NCBI GenBank assembly: GCA_021846395.1
Contig: JAJZXB010000004.1
Span: 62,001-126,000 of the forward strand
Direction: 5' to 3'
Length of the DNA: 64,000 nucleotides
From: Thermoplasmata archaeon
GTDB lineage: Archaea; Thermoplasmatota; Thermoplasmata; Thermoplasmatales; Thermoplasmataceae
Shown piece after piece: positions 8,713 to 17,725 of this stretch; position 1 is the first letter of the stretch, and each line of letters begins with the position of its first letter. Below the pieces are notes generated by a model that did not search any database, had not been told where the DNA came from, and saw only the letters and a program-made list of their open reading frames with translations. The position numbers and the translations under genes were made by a program.

Positions 8713-10320
8713 TTAACTCGATTCAGCTGGTTTTTCTGTGTTTTTTTTATTAATGTAATTGACGCTCTTCACTCCAAGGTTTACACCAAGCACATAGAAT
8801 ATCAATGTTACAATGATAAAGACCAGAGAATCATACGGAAATGGTATGATGTTTGATCCACCAAAGAAACTGCTGCCAATATAGGACATGAACAATATGA
8901 ATATTAGGTATATTGGCATCCATATTCCATATAAGGCATATTTTACATCAAGCTTTGTATAATGATTGTGCACAACCACGAGAAGGATTCCTGCAAAATC
9001 CAGTGGTATTATGATCTCCACTGCAGTCCATCCTGACCAGAAAACAAGTAGATTGGAAACAACAAAAGCTATCGGTGCCAGCACATTTGCAAATGGAAGT
9101 TTGAAAGGCCTTTTTGTTTTCGTATCAGTTTTTCTGAAAACCATCAGGCTTATTGAGCCGGGAGCATATGAAAGAAGAAATCCATCAACCATAATCCCTA
9201 TTATCGTTGCAAGGGATCTTCCAAGGGCTACCAGAACAATGGTGATGACCAATACCAGTATTATAGAATATATTGGTATACCCCTGACATTCATTCTCTC
9301 AAAAATCCTGGGAAGGAATTTATCCTCCCTTGCCAGTATTTCTCCAACTCTAGCAGTTCCACCATAGTAAATTACACCATCCTTAAACGTGGCAATAAGC
9401 GCGACTACGATAGCTATAACAACTATGGCTGGCATAACTAAGGTCTGTGATATCGTTGCATATGGAGAACTGTATGAAAAAAAACTGCTCCATGAACCTG
9501 AGGAAATGTCGAATTTTGAAAAGTTAACAGCTCCAGCAAATGCCAGTGATTCAAGGGAGAATATCAAACCAGATACCAGAAGAGAAACAATTATTGCAAT
9601 TGGTATGCTTCTCCCTGGATTCTTTACCTCTTCTGCATAATCCACAGGCTGCCTGAAGCCCCCATATCCAAAAACAGTGAGTGTGATTGCACCAAATAAT
9701 CCGGTAAATCCGTAGGGAGTAAATCCACCCACCGCCGATGATGTGAAATTTGACGGTTTGAAAAATAAAAATAAAGCGCCAATAACAACCCCAACAAGAA
9801 TTACTGTTACAATGGTGAGAATAACATTTATTGCACCCATGTGCCTTATTCTCAAAACATTTACAAGAAATACGAGTACAAGTATCATTTCGGCAATCAG
9901 AATGCCAAGATAGCTCAGTACTCCATTTACATAGAGAGGTGGATAATAAAAACTAAGGTATTCAACGGCTGCAAAAACTATAACCGGCCCAACAAAAAGA
10001 TAGCCCACCATGGATGACCATCCATTTATCGCACCAACTATAGGGCCATTGCTTTTTGATGGGTAATAGGCTACACCTCCAGCTTTGGGCCATGAGGTCC
10101 CGAGCTCGGCAAATACCAGACCTATGGGTATTATCATTACCATTGAAATGGGCCATGCAAGCACACCAACTGGACCGGCATATGCCAATGTATAAACCGG
10201 TGCATATGCAATTGCCGGTCCAAGAATTCCTCCGAGGGCTAACATGATTACGCTCCATAGACCAAGGTCTTTTTTATAATTATTTTTTCTTTCTGTGATT
10301 TTTATATCGGAATCAACCAT
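8713..10320 (-). CDS. APC-superfamily amino acid/amine permease (paralogue 1)
   Basis: 535 residues from ATG 10320, with about 12 membrane segments. The first segments contain GGILGPAIAYAPVYTLAYAGPVG and the GFRQPVDYAEEVKNPGRSIP loop typical of APC transporters. The open frame reaches 10398, but a TATATA at 10341-10346 lies about 25 nt before ATG 10320, so the shorter leaderless start is preferred. It is divergent from a cyclase-family hydrolase. A close paralogue (51600-53192) also sits near a cyclase-family gene, suggesting transport of the substrate of that enzyme. Confidence 0.9.
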   Translation of the reverse strand: MVDSDIKITERKNNYKKDLGLWSVIMLALGGILGPAIAYAPVYTLAYAGPVGVLAWPISMVMIIPIGLVFAELGTSWPKAGGVAYYPSKSNGPIVGAINGWSSMVGYLFVGPVIVFAAVEYLSFYYPPLYVNGVLSYLGILIAEMILVLVFLVNVLRIRHMGAINVILTIVTVILVGVVIGALFLFFKPSNFTSSAVGGFTPYGFTGLFGAITLTVFGYGGFRQPVDYAEEVKNPGRSIPIAIIVSLLVSGLIFSLESLAFAGAVNFSKFDISSGSWSSFFSYSSPYATISQTLVMPAIVVIAIVVALIATFKDGVIYYGGTARVGEILAREDKFLPRIFERMNVRGIPIYSIILVLVITIVLVALGRSLATIIGIMVDGFLLSYAPGSISLMVFRKTDTKTKRPFKLPFANVLAPIAFVVSNLLVFWSGWTAVEIIIPLDFAGILLVVVHNHYTKLDVKYALYGIWMPIYLIFILFMSYIGSSFFGGSNIIPFPYDSLVFIIVTLIFYVLGVNLGVKSVNYINKKNTEKPAESS

Positions 10321-10483
10321 AAAAAGTAAACAACGGCGAGTATATAATGCTTGTGATGGTGTATCATGGATACATTTAATCATCTTAACTTCCTGCAATA
10401 CTATTTCTTTGTAATTTCTTAATGTAAAGGTAGATTCAGATTACTTCAGTAAATGTTATATATTAAACGATTATTCTTTTGCT

Positions 10484-11137
10484 ATGGAAATTAAGAAAAT
10501 TTTTGATCTGACAGTAGATGTCAAAACAAATATGCCCTGCTGGCCCACCAATCCTCTGGTTAGAGTGGATCCAATAGGAGTTCTTACCAGAGATGGGTAC
10601 AGTGTAGAGAGATATGAATCCGTAACACATACTGGAACCCATATAGATGCCCCATATCATATGATAGACAATGCAATGACAGTGGATCAAATACCATTAA
10701 AACAAATAATTGGGATTGGATACTGCATAAAACCCGAATTTAAAGGGGATGAAATACATGTTGATGCACTGGAAAAAGTTTGGAAACCCCAGTTCGATAA
10801 CAGCATCATTTTGATAAATACCGGATGGGATAAAAAGAGAGGATTCACAAAGGAATTTCAATATGATTTTCCTGGTCTTTCAGATGACACTGTTGATTTT
10901 TTTGTAAAGCACAGTCCAAAAGTTATTGGTATAGATTCGCTAGGGATAGATCCATACAGCCATTCTGATTTCAGAGTTCATAAATCGCTGTTATCCCATG
11001 ATATAGTATTCATTGAGGATCTTGCAAATCTTGATCAACTGGAGAAAGAAAGGGAGTATACAGTTGTTGCCCTTCCATTAAAATTGCATGGTGCCAGTGG
11101 ATCAATGGCTAGGGTTGTTGCCATGGAAACGGATTAA
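10484..11137 (+). CDS. Cyclase-family metal-dependent hydrolase (kynurenine formamidase-like), paralogue 1
   Basis: 217 residues. The metal-binding motif HTGTHIDAPYHM (about residue 47) and the conserved IGIDSLGIDPYS and HDIVFIEDL blocks belong to the cyclase family (PF04199), which includes bacterial kynurenine formamidase and isatin hydrolase. These enzymes open or cleave amide bonds with a bound metal. ATG 10484 is about 22 nt after a TATATTAAA. It is divergent from an APC permease; see the second pair at 51600 and 54882. Confidence 0.85.
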   Translation: MEIKKIFDLTVDVKTNMPCWPTNPLVRVDPIGVLTRDGYSVERYESVTHTGTHIDAPYHMIDNAMTVDQIPLKQIIGIGYCIKPEFKGDEIHVDALEKVWKPQFDNSIILINTGWDKKRGFTKEFQYDFPGLSDDTVDFFVKHSPKVIGIDSLGIDPYSHSDFRVHKSLLSHDIVFIEDLANLDQLEKEREYTVVALPLKLHGASGSMARVVAMETD

Positions 11138-11707
11138 ATTATTTTTAAATAATCATGCAGGTAACCTCCTAATTTAAGCAGAGGTGCTGCATGCCATATC
11201 AACTGCCAATTTTCATATTTTGCTTTATTCATAAAATTTTAAAAAAATTGAGCGGGAAATTCACCTCTGAAAGGACAACTCTGGTCGCTAAATCAGAAAG
11301 ATCCTTGTGTTAGCTAGGGGAGAATGTCACATGGCAGGAATCGTAATTGTGTAATTGTTCACAGTAACGGTTACGACAATAATCTTCTGCGTTAACATTC
11401 AATGCAACTATGGCTCATCGGACTTTTGTGTGGGTACAGCAGAATTAAAAGCAAGGGAAGAGCATGAACCACCCAATTTGGATACATGTACATTGTAAAG
11501 CTACTTTATAGAGGTGTGATTTCAATATGATGGCTTTATTTGCCTGATTTCCTGAGCAGTTTAAAATGGGTTACCCATAGAAAACCAGGAAGAATCGTAA
11601 CTATATTTTATAAATAAAAGCTTTTAATTTTCTACATATATATTAAACACAAATTAATAATACAAATCTGCCTGACAATCGGACGCTATTTAATTTTACG
11701 TAAATCT
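11138..11707. other. Intergenic, probable decayed insertion-sequence DNA
   Basis: No intact gene. Between about 11260 and 11330 the + strand reads TLVAKSERSLC, a stop, then LGENVTWQES; this and the locally higher GC suggest an old insertion-sequence remnant, but the family cannot be fixed. Confidence 0.25.
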
Positions 11708-11812
11708 TGGCGGCAATAGTCCGTTAGGTCACTTTCATACATTTCTCAGTGTAGCACAGGTTGGAACGTCTATTTTTTGTATGGAATAATATGCTCATAC
11801 AATATTTTGATT
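11708..11812 (+). repeat. Left arm of inverted repeat enclosing the secretion cassette
   Basis: This 105-bp stretch matches the reverse complement of 15378-15478 over its whole length, with roughly four in five positions identical and two small gaps. Both begin TGGCGGCA outermost; the inner 25 bp around AATAATATGCTCATACA are nearly identical and contain a short GTATG...CATAC hairpin. Arms of this length flanking a four-gene block suggest ends of a mobile element or two inverted copies of a small repeat element. Confidence 0.85.
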
Positions 11813-11900
11813 CGTAGACTCAATATTTTACTTGATTAATTGCAATTATTATTGAAAAATTCTAACGGGCATTTGCCGGCATAGAATTAATAGAAAATTT

Positions 11901-11910
11901 TTTATATATA
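11901..11910 (+). promoter_or_regulatory. Probable TATA box of the secretion cassette
   Basis: TTTATATATA centred about 23 nt before ATG 11928, preceded by an A-rich BRE-like stretch. It is the only clear promoter for the four co-oriented genes, which are then spaced by at most 6 bp or overlap. Confidence 0.5.
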
Positions 11911-11927
11911 TACGAGTTATAATTTAT

Positions 11928-12677
11928 ATGAAAAAAAGTTTTATAGCAATAGTTATTATAACAATAATGGTAATGGCCGGCTTTACAGGACTTGCTTATT
12001 ATCAACCAAAAACAAATAGTAATAACTTAGTTACCCCAGACAGTATTAATACAATGCCAGATATTACATTATATAATACTGAAAGTTTTTATGGCAATTA
12101 TAAAGGACAAAATGTATTTACTGGTACTGTATATTATTTCTATATTCCTTATGGACCGGGCGGGGAAACAAACCCAAATTATAATTGGTATGTAATATCT
12201 GTTCAGATATACAGGGCAAATGATGGTGTTAATTTGGGCGGTACTTCAACGTGTATAAATTTAGATAGCAATAACGTTTGGAATGTTGCATATGCACCGA
12301 TAAACAAAAATCCATTATCTGGTGGAACAGTGAGTGTTGGCATTACGAGCAGTGGTCCAGGCGTTTCTGTCCCTCTTGATTATAATGGTTATTCACATGG
12401 ATCTTCAGTTGGTGGAAACAATGGTTATTGTGGTGGGGTTGTATGGAATCATAAAACAACCATAGCAGATCAAAATTCATGGAATACTTTAAACGGTGCA
12501 TATATGGGAAAAGTATCTGCCTCAAATAGTTACGCACAAGTTTCTGGTTATACAAGTATTTCCTTTTATATGTGGAATACAAATGGATGGGAACCTTGGG
12601 CGGGAGGTTCAGGTTGGTTATCTGCACAATATGATAGCGGTGCATCTTGTTGTGTCTCTTATCCTAATTCAGTGTGA
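11928..12677 (+). CDS. Secreted Cys-containing Gly/Asn/Tyr-rich protein, cassette gene 1
   Basis: 249 residues, no recognised family. Residues 1-25 are a Sec-type signal peptide (MKKSF, then a hydrophobic core ending GLAYY). The mature part is rich in Gly, Ser, Asn, Tyr and Trp, lacks TM segments and charged clusters, and has four Cys: STCIN, GYCGG and the tail pair SCC. Odd Trp-rich repeats such as YMWNTNG, GWEPWAGGSGW end the chain. Followed 6 bp later by a membrane-anchored protein, then an ABC ATPase and permease. By analogy with lactococcin-972-type and other bacteriocin operons (secreted peptide, membrane protein, ABC transporter), a secreted toxin or archaeocin is an inference only; a surface or matrix protein is the alternative. 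Confidence 0.7.
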   Translation: MKKSFIAIVIITIMVMAGFTGLAYYQPKTNSNNLVTPDSINTMPDITLYNTESFYGNYKGQNVFTGTVYYFYIPYGPGGETNPNYNWYVISVQIYRANDGVNLGGTSTCINLDSNNVWNVAYAPINKNPLSGGTVSVGITSSGPGVSVPLDYNGYSHGSSVGGNNGYCGGVVWNHKTTIADQNSWNTLNGAYMGKVSASNSYAQVSGYTSISFYMWNTNGWEPWAGGSGWLSAQYDSGASCCVSYPNSV

Positions 12678-12683
12678 GATAAA

Positions 12684-13475
12684 GTGAAAAAAAATATAAT
12701 TATATTTTTTATTTTTTTATTATGCGTTGTGATAATTTTAAATTCTTTCGGTTTGAATTTTTATCATTTTAATAATGAACACGAAAATAACAGTAATAGT
12801 TATAAATTAACCGATCCTTTTATATTACATAATGAAATTTCGAATTCTTCAATTAAATTTTATATTCATAGTGGAGTCTATGGAATATCAATAGCATCTA
12901 ATAATTTATATAAAAACAACTTTTATCTCTATATTAACAGTACAAATTTTAGTTATAGAATTTATAGTGATTATTGGGACTATCATATTTTATCAATCAA
13001 TCATTCAGGAAATTATTTTTTTAATACGACTGATAATGGTAGATATTTATTAAGTTTGAATACAGAAACTCCCGGTTATTCATATTATTTTCATATAAAT
13101 GAGCCTACAACTTTTGCATTAGCAACTGGAATAAACGGCTATAAAAAATTAAAGGTTGTTGAAAATGCTAATTATAATATGGTGTTATATAACTCAATAT
13201 TAAATAAAATAGCAACATCAAATAATAAAAGTGAGATTTATGCAAATTTATCAACGCCAAATTTTAATGGAATTGATTTTATTACAGTAATGGTTACATC
13301 GAGTGTAGGTCTTACTCTTAGCTGGGGAACATTTAGCGTAAATTTTCATCATACACCTCATTTTGGATATATTATAATCGCTATATTTATAATACCTATT
13401 TCTATAATATTATTAATTACATTATATTATAAAAAAAATAAAAAAAATCATCATGGAAAATTTAGGAGAAGATAA
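12684..13475 (+). CDS. Bitopic membrane protein with large extracellular domain, cassette gene 2
   Basis: 263 residues starting at GTG 12684, with GTGAGAT as ribosome site just before it. There is an N-terminal TM or signal anchor (about residues 4-24), an Asn/Ser-rich ectodomain of about 190 residues with many N-x-S/T sites, a second TM near 225-247, and a basic cytoplasmic end KKNKKNHHGKFRRR. No family recognised. Position between the secreted protein and the ABC transporter suggests an accessory, receptor or immunity component. Confidence 0.7.
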   Translation: MKKNIIIFFIFLLCVVIILNSFGLNFYHFNNEHENNSNSYKLTDPFILHNEISNSSIKFYIHSGVYGISIASNNLYKNNFYLYINSTNFSYRIYSDYWDYHILSINHSGNYFFNTTDNGRYLLSLNTETPGYSYYFHINEPTTFALATGINGYKKLKVVENANYNMVLYNSILNKIATSNNKSEIYANLSTPNFNGIDFITVMVTSSVGLTLSWGTFSVNFHHTPHFGYIIIAIFIIPISIILLITLYYKKNKKNHHGKFRRR

Positions 13476-13477
13476 CA

Positions 13478-14311
13478 ATGCAATTGGATGTAAGAAATCT
13501 GGATTTAAGTTACGATATTTCCGTGTTTAATAACATATCATTCAATTTAAATAATAATGAAATTATTACGATTATCGGGAAAAACGGGTCGGGAAAAACA
13601 TCTTTATTGGAATCATTATTAAATATAAGGGGGCATTATTCCGGGAATATTATTTATAACAATAAAGACATTAAAAAATATAAAAATAATTTTTTTAGGA
13701 ATATAGGTATAATATCCTACAACTTTCCATTTTTTGAAGAATTTTCTTTAATTTATAATTTAAAATATTTCCTTTCGTTAGATAAAATAAATTATGATGA
13801 TAAATATATAAAAGATGCTCTTTTAAAATTTGATTTGCTTAAACACATCAACAGAAAAATATCTGTATTGTCAACGGGGCTTAAAATAAGATTACAAATA
13901 ACATATAATTATTTAAAAAAACCTGAAATATTATTAATGGATGAGCCAACCGCTTTTATCGATCCTCCCGGCACATCATATATAGAATCTTTAATATCGA
14001 AAATAAAAAAACAGAATGAATTTTTTAAATCAGCAATTATCGCAACACATAATATGAATATTATAAAAAAATCAGATAATATAATTTTAATTGTTAATGG
14101 AAAAAATAAGATAACAGGCAATTTTGAAGAAATATTAAACAAATTTAAAGAAAATTATATAGTGATTTCAGATAAATACTATAATTTATTGAATGACTTA
14201 CCATATAATATTTCAGGAAACCGCATAATAATAAATAAAGAAGACTTTTATAAATTGAATCCAAGACCTGAAACGCTTGAAATAAAAGAGGAGGATATCT
14301 TTGAGGAATAA
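13478..14311 (+). CDS. ABC transporter ATP-binding protein, cassette gene 3
   Basis: 277 residues. Walker A is IGKNGSGKTS (about residue 35), the signature loop is VLSTGLKIR (the usual LSGG written LSTG), Walker B is ILLMDEPTAF (about 150), and the switch His is in ATHNM. A C-terminal extension of about 60 residues follows. It starts 3 bp after the previous stop with a GGAGA ribosome site. It pairs with the permease that overlaps its 3' end. Codon use is extremely A/T-rich compared with flanking genes. Confidence 0.9.
   Translation: MQLDVRNLDLSYDISVFNNISFNLNNNEIITIIGKNGSGKTSLLESLLNIRGHYSGNIIYNNKDIKKYKNNFFRNIGIISYNFPFFEEFSLIYNLKYFLSLDKINYDDKYIKDALLKFDLLKHINRKISVLSTGLKIRLQITYNYLKKPEILLMDEPTAFIDPPGTSYIESLISKIKKQNEFFKSAIIATHNMNIIKKSDNIILIVNGKNKITGNFEEILNKFKENYIVISDKYYNLLNDLPYNISGNRIIINKEDFYKLNPRPETLEIKEEDIFEE
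14288..14294 (+). promoter_or_regulatory. Strong Shine-Dalgarno for the TTG-started permease
   Basis: GAGGAGG lies 6 nt before the TTG at 14301, inside the end of the ATPase gene. It supports TTG as the start and shows that the cassette uses leadered, SD-dependent translation, unlike many neighbouring leaderless genes. Confidence 0.7.
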
Positions 14312-15158
14312 TGTAATCAATACTTCAATATTATTTCTTAAAATTAAAAAGGAATTCATATACATTTTTCTATTTATAAGCATAATAATATCAATATTAT
14401 TTTCACTTAATCAAAAAAATCAGCTTTATGCTTTTAATAATGGAAATTATCAGGGAATTTTAATGCTTTTTATACCCGTATTTATATTATTGATTTTTTA
14501 TGATGTTGTTTCAGGATTAAATGAGAGGGGGTCAATCAAAAGATTAATGATTGAACCTTATTTTAATAGAAATATAATGTTATCATTAATAATTAATTCA
14601 ATTTTAATGTCTATTTTGATTTCGGCATCATTTATTTTACCAATGTTTATTATTACAAATTTCACGGAACACAGTTTTAACAGTGAAATAAAACTTTTAT
14701 TTATCATAATAATTTTATTTGTTTATAGCTTATTCTGGTCTTTTCTTGCAGTATTATTTACAGTATTGCATAAACGATCCATATTTTCACTGGTATCATC
14801 TTTCTTATCTGTGATATTTTTGATATTGGTTATTCCTTCTTTTTTAAATAAAATAAATAGATATTTAATTTTTAAAATTTTTTATATTGGTGTAAATTCT
14901 CCTTTAAAAGGATTTATAGTAAACTTTGAATTATATCTTTTCCCCAATTTTATTAATAATTCTATTTATCCATTAATAGATAAACATTATATTTCTTATT
15001 CATTTAAATATGGGGAATTTGACTCTTTTACTAAGATTGCATCGCTTAACTTATCCATAAAAAATTCATCATTCTTTTTCATACCAGATATTATATATTC
15101 TATATTTATAATTATGATAATATTTTTCTTAATAAGAAGATATAATAAAAAATTTTAA
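14301..15158 (+). CDS. ABC-2-type permease, cassette gene 4
   Basis: 285 residues from TTG 14301, overlapping the ATPase stop by 11 bp. About six membrane segments are visible (for example residues 17-34, 48-66, 94-120, 127-155, 160-178 and 262-280), with long external loops, the layout of an ABC-2 exporter subunit. No family motif is strong enough to name a substrate. With the ATPase it would form a homodimeric or heteromeric exporter, or an immunity pump, for the product of gene 1. Confidence 0.8.
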   Translation: MRNNVINTSILFLKIKKEFIYIFLFISIIISILFSLNQKNQLYAFNNGNYQGILMLFIPVFILLIFYDVVSGLNERGSIKRLMIEPYFNRNIMLSLIINSILMSILISASFILPMFIITNFTEHSFNSEIKLLFIIIILFVYSLFWSFLAVLFTVLHKRSIFSLVSSFLSVIFLILVIPSFLNKINRYLIFKIFYIGVNSPLKGFIVNFELYLFPNFINNSIYPLIDKHYISYSFKYGEFDSFTKIASLNLSIKNSSFFFIPDIIYSIFIIMIIFFLIRRYNKKF

Positions 15159-15377
15159 ATTTGAGTTTTCCTTTGAGATGTTAAGTTTATACAACAATAT
15201 TGAGAGCAATATAATAATGTTCAATCTTTACCTCAGAACATTTTTAGGGAACAGATTCGATTCAAGGCCTAAAAGTTCTGGATTATGTAACATAATCGCT
15301 GTAAATTTAATAGGGTTTTCTATATTTAGTTAAAGATTAAAAAAATGAAAAAACCTAAATGATTTATTGAAAGATTT

Positions 15378-15478
15378 AATAAAAATAATGTATGAGCATA
15401 TTATTTCATACAAAAACTGACGTTTCAACATAGGCTACACAAAGAATATGAAAGCGACTTAACGCTAAAATGCCGCCA
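15378..15478 (-). repeat. Right arm of inverted repeat enclosing the secretion cassette
   Basis: Reverse-complement partner of 11708-11812. It ends 46 bp before the start codon of the next gene, so the promoter of that gene lies immediately outside the arm. The region 15159-15377 between the permease and the arm has no gene. Confidence 0.85.
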
Positions 15479-15524
15479 TAGACGTAAATGAAAAATTTAT
15501 TAATAAGATTAAAATGTGTTTGGT

Positions 15525-15971
15525 ATGTTGAATTTTAATGGGGACTTTGATGTAAAAGCAGATATTGATAAAGCCTATACATATATATCTACTCCGGACA
15601 ACATAGCCAAACTGGTTCCGGATTTGATCGATTACCAGAAAATAGATGATCATAACCTAAAATTAATAGCAAAAGCAGGAGTTTCATTCATAAAAGGTAA
15701 ATTCAATCTTGAATTGAACATAAATGATTCCGAAAAATTTGACCACCTGATATTGAAGGGAAAGGGATCAGGTACAGGTGCAAATGTTGATTTCACTGTT
15801 AATTTTTACTTCAAGGACAATGACGGGATTGCAAACATAAAATGGAACGCGGATGTTAATATTGTGGGCAGTGCAGCAAGCATGGGTGGCAAAATGATCA
15901 AAAGTGCAGCAGGCAAATACATAAATAAACTTGTTGATAAATACAGAGAAACCCTTGAAACTGGGTTATAA
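15525..15971 (+). CDS. SRPBCC/CoxG-like lipid- or ligand-binding protein
   Basis: 148 residues. The N-terminus FNGDFDVKADIDKAYTYISTPDNIAKLVP and the C-terminal helix matching SMGGKMIKSAAGKYINKL are the pattern of the CO-dehydrogenase subunit G (CoxG) group within the START/SRPBCC fold. CoxG proteins bind membranes or quinone-like ligands. The frame is open from GTG 15516, but ATG 15525 lies about 25 nt after TTTATTAAT, so it is preferred. No CO dehydrogenase genes are nearby, so a general lipid-binding function is more likely. Confidence 0.8.
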   Translation: MLNFNGDFDVKADIDKAYTYISTPDNIAKLVPDLIDYQKIDDHNLKLIAKAGVSFIKGKFNLELNINDSEKFDHLILKGKGSGTGANVDFTVNFYFKDNDGIANIKWNADVNIVGSAASMGGKMIKSAAGKYINKLVDKYRETLETGL

Positions 15972-16018
15972 TAATATACTTTTAAAAATATTTAAATAAC
16001 GCTTTATTCTGAACCTTT

Positions 16019-16540
16019 ATGATATATGACTTTGAAGGGAGAACCCCAAAAATAAGCGATAGTGCTTATATTTTTGAAAATGCCACAGTTATCGGCGATG
16101 TTACAATTGGTAATGATGTATGGATAGGCCCCGGTGCTGTTTTAAGAGGAGACTATGGTAAAATTATAGTTGATGACTTTACTGCAATTGAGGATAATTG
16201 TGTTATTCACGCCAGGCCTGGTGAAATAACATATGTGGGAAAACATGTTACCGTTGGCCATATGTCTGTAGTACACACTGGCACAATTCATGACTGGGTA
16301 GTTCTTGGAATGAATTCAACAGTTTCAGATTTTGCAGTTGTTGAAACATGGGCCGCAGTGGGTGAAGGAGCCGTTGTGAAAAACAGGGGTAAAATTGATG
16401 AAGAATCCATTGCCGTTGGTGTTCCTGCAAAAGTAGTTGGAAAAATAAATGAAGATTATAAAAAACTCTGGATAGATTACAAAAATAATTATAACACATT
16501 CTGCAGAAGATACAAAGAAAATTTGAAAAAAATTGATTAA
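16019..16540 (+). CDS. Gamma-carbonic anhydrase-like hexapeptide-repeat protein
   Basis: 173 residues. It has left-handed beta-helix hexapeptide repeats through residues 15-145 (for example ENATVIGDVTIGNDVWIGPG), and His residues at HARPG, VGHMSVVHTGTIH that match the zinc ligands of gamma-class carbonic anhydrases (Cam, CaiE, PaaY group). The C-terminus is an alpha-helical tail. Expected to be a trimer, converting CO2 and bicarbonate or acting on acyl-CoA-linked substrates. Its stop overlaps the converging SDR gene by 4 bp. Confidence 0.85.
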   Translation: MIYDFEGRTPKISDSAYIFENATVIGDVTIGNDVWIGPGAVLRGDYGKIIVDDFTAIEDNCVIHARPGEITYVGKHVTVGHMSVVHTGTIHDWVVLGMNSTVSDFAVVETWAAVGEGAVVKNRGKIDEESIAVGVPAKVVGKINEDYKKLWIDYKNNYNTFCRRYKENLKKID

Positions 16541-17322
16541 ATTGACCTTACTGCTCCTCCATCTATCTGTATATTGTCTCCGGTAATGTACGATGCAAGC
16601 GGTGAACATAGGAATGCAACAAGATTTCCAATTTCTTCTGGGTTTCCAAATCTTTTCATTGGTATTTCATTTTCTATATTTTTTGTTGCTTCCTCTATTG
16701 TAATTTTCAATTCCTCTGAATTTCTTTTTATTATATTCTTAAGCCTGTCAGTGTTAAAAAAACCTTGGGATATTGAATTAACTGTTATGTTCTTTTCAGC
16801 TAGTTCTATTGACAGAGTTTTTCCAAGGGCAACTATGCCTGACCTCAATGTATTTGATATGGAAAAGTTCCTGAGGGGATTCTTTGTTGTCATTGATGTG
16901 ACGTAAACAATTCTACCATCATTTTTCTGTATCATGTCAGGTATTACCATACGGGAAAGGTTTATTGTTGACAGGAGCATCATATCTATGCTGTATTTCC
17001 ATTCATCGTCGGAAATACCCATGAATTTATCCACCTTTGGATCACCATAGTTCATAACTAGTATATCTATATTCCCAAAGGTTTCACGCGCAGATTTAAC
17101 AACATTCACAATATCATCACTTTTTGAAAGGTTACCTTTGATGATATTAATATCCCTCCCAGTTTTCTCCCTAACCTCTCTCTTAACGGTATCAAGTTTC
17201 TCTATATTTCTTGAAAACGTTGTAACATTTGCCCCGTATTCTGCGAGAGTGGAAACAATTCCCTTGCCTATTCCACTGCTACCAGCACAAACAATTGCAT
17301 TCTTTCCCTTAAGCGTTAACAT
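16537..17322 (-). CDS. Atypical SDR-family oxidoreductase lacking the YxxxK pair
   Basis: 261 residues. The Rossmann motif GSSGIGKG (about residue 14), the MNYGD form of NNAG, and the C-terminal DNIQIDGG mark an SDR. At the catalytic site the sequence is VTSMTT...ISNTLRSGIVALGKTL: the Tyr and Lys of YxxxK are replaced by Asn and Arg. This variant is known in some FabG-like SDRs and implies altered chemistry or a non-catalytic role. Start at 17322, followed upstream by an AT-rich TATA-like stretch. Confidence 0.85.
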   Translation of the reverse strand: MLTLKGKNAIVCAGSSGIGKGIVSTLAEYGANVTTFSRNIEKLDTVKREVREKTGRDINIIKGNLSKSDDIVNVVKSARETFGNIDILVMNYGDPKVDKFMGISDDEWKYSIDMMLLSTINLSRMVIPDMIQKNDGRIVYVTSMTTKNPLRNFSISNTLRSGIVALGKTLSIELAEKNITVNSISQGFFNTDRLKNIIKRNSEELKITIEEATKNIENEIPMKRFGNPEEIGNLVAFLCSPLASYITGDNIQIDGGAVRSI

Positions 17323-17725
17323 TTTTATATATTTTTTAAAAATATTAAAACGTTATGATTGGTGCTGTTATTTCTGTTAGCCTTTATAAAGTTTAATAAA
17401 AAATGTCTTATTTATTGAAAAATGTTCTGCTGCCCTCTGGTATTTCATTATGCCTGCCATAGCGTGTACTTCCCATAAATTTGCCGATCCATGTAAGATT
17501 TTCATAATATTAGATAAAATACAGCTGGAATTTATAATTATTTTTAAAATGCACTGTATATTTTAAAGTAGTAGATTAAAAAATGATTTAAAAAAATTTT
17601 TTAATGTAATGCACCCGGTGATTAGAGTATTATTATTAGGGCTAATATGGTCAGAAAGTCCTAATTAAGAGTATGAAAAATCCCATTATAAACCATACTA
17701 AAAAATAAGTATTATTTATACATGA
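17323..17725. other. Intergenic, possible small-gene relic
   Basis: No intact gene. On the - strand around 17420-17515 a frame without an initiating ATG reads WIGKFMGSTRYGRHNEIPEG and ends FFNK; it looks protein-like but is too short to call. The rest is AT-rich spacer. Confidence 0.3.

Noticed and set aside
11260-11510. Possible TnpB 3' end remnant before the cassette
   Set aside because: A few short frames (TLVAKSERSLC, LGENVTWQES) looked insertion-sequence-like but no catalytic motif or end could be shown, so it is recorded only as probable debris.
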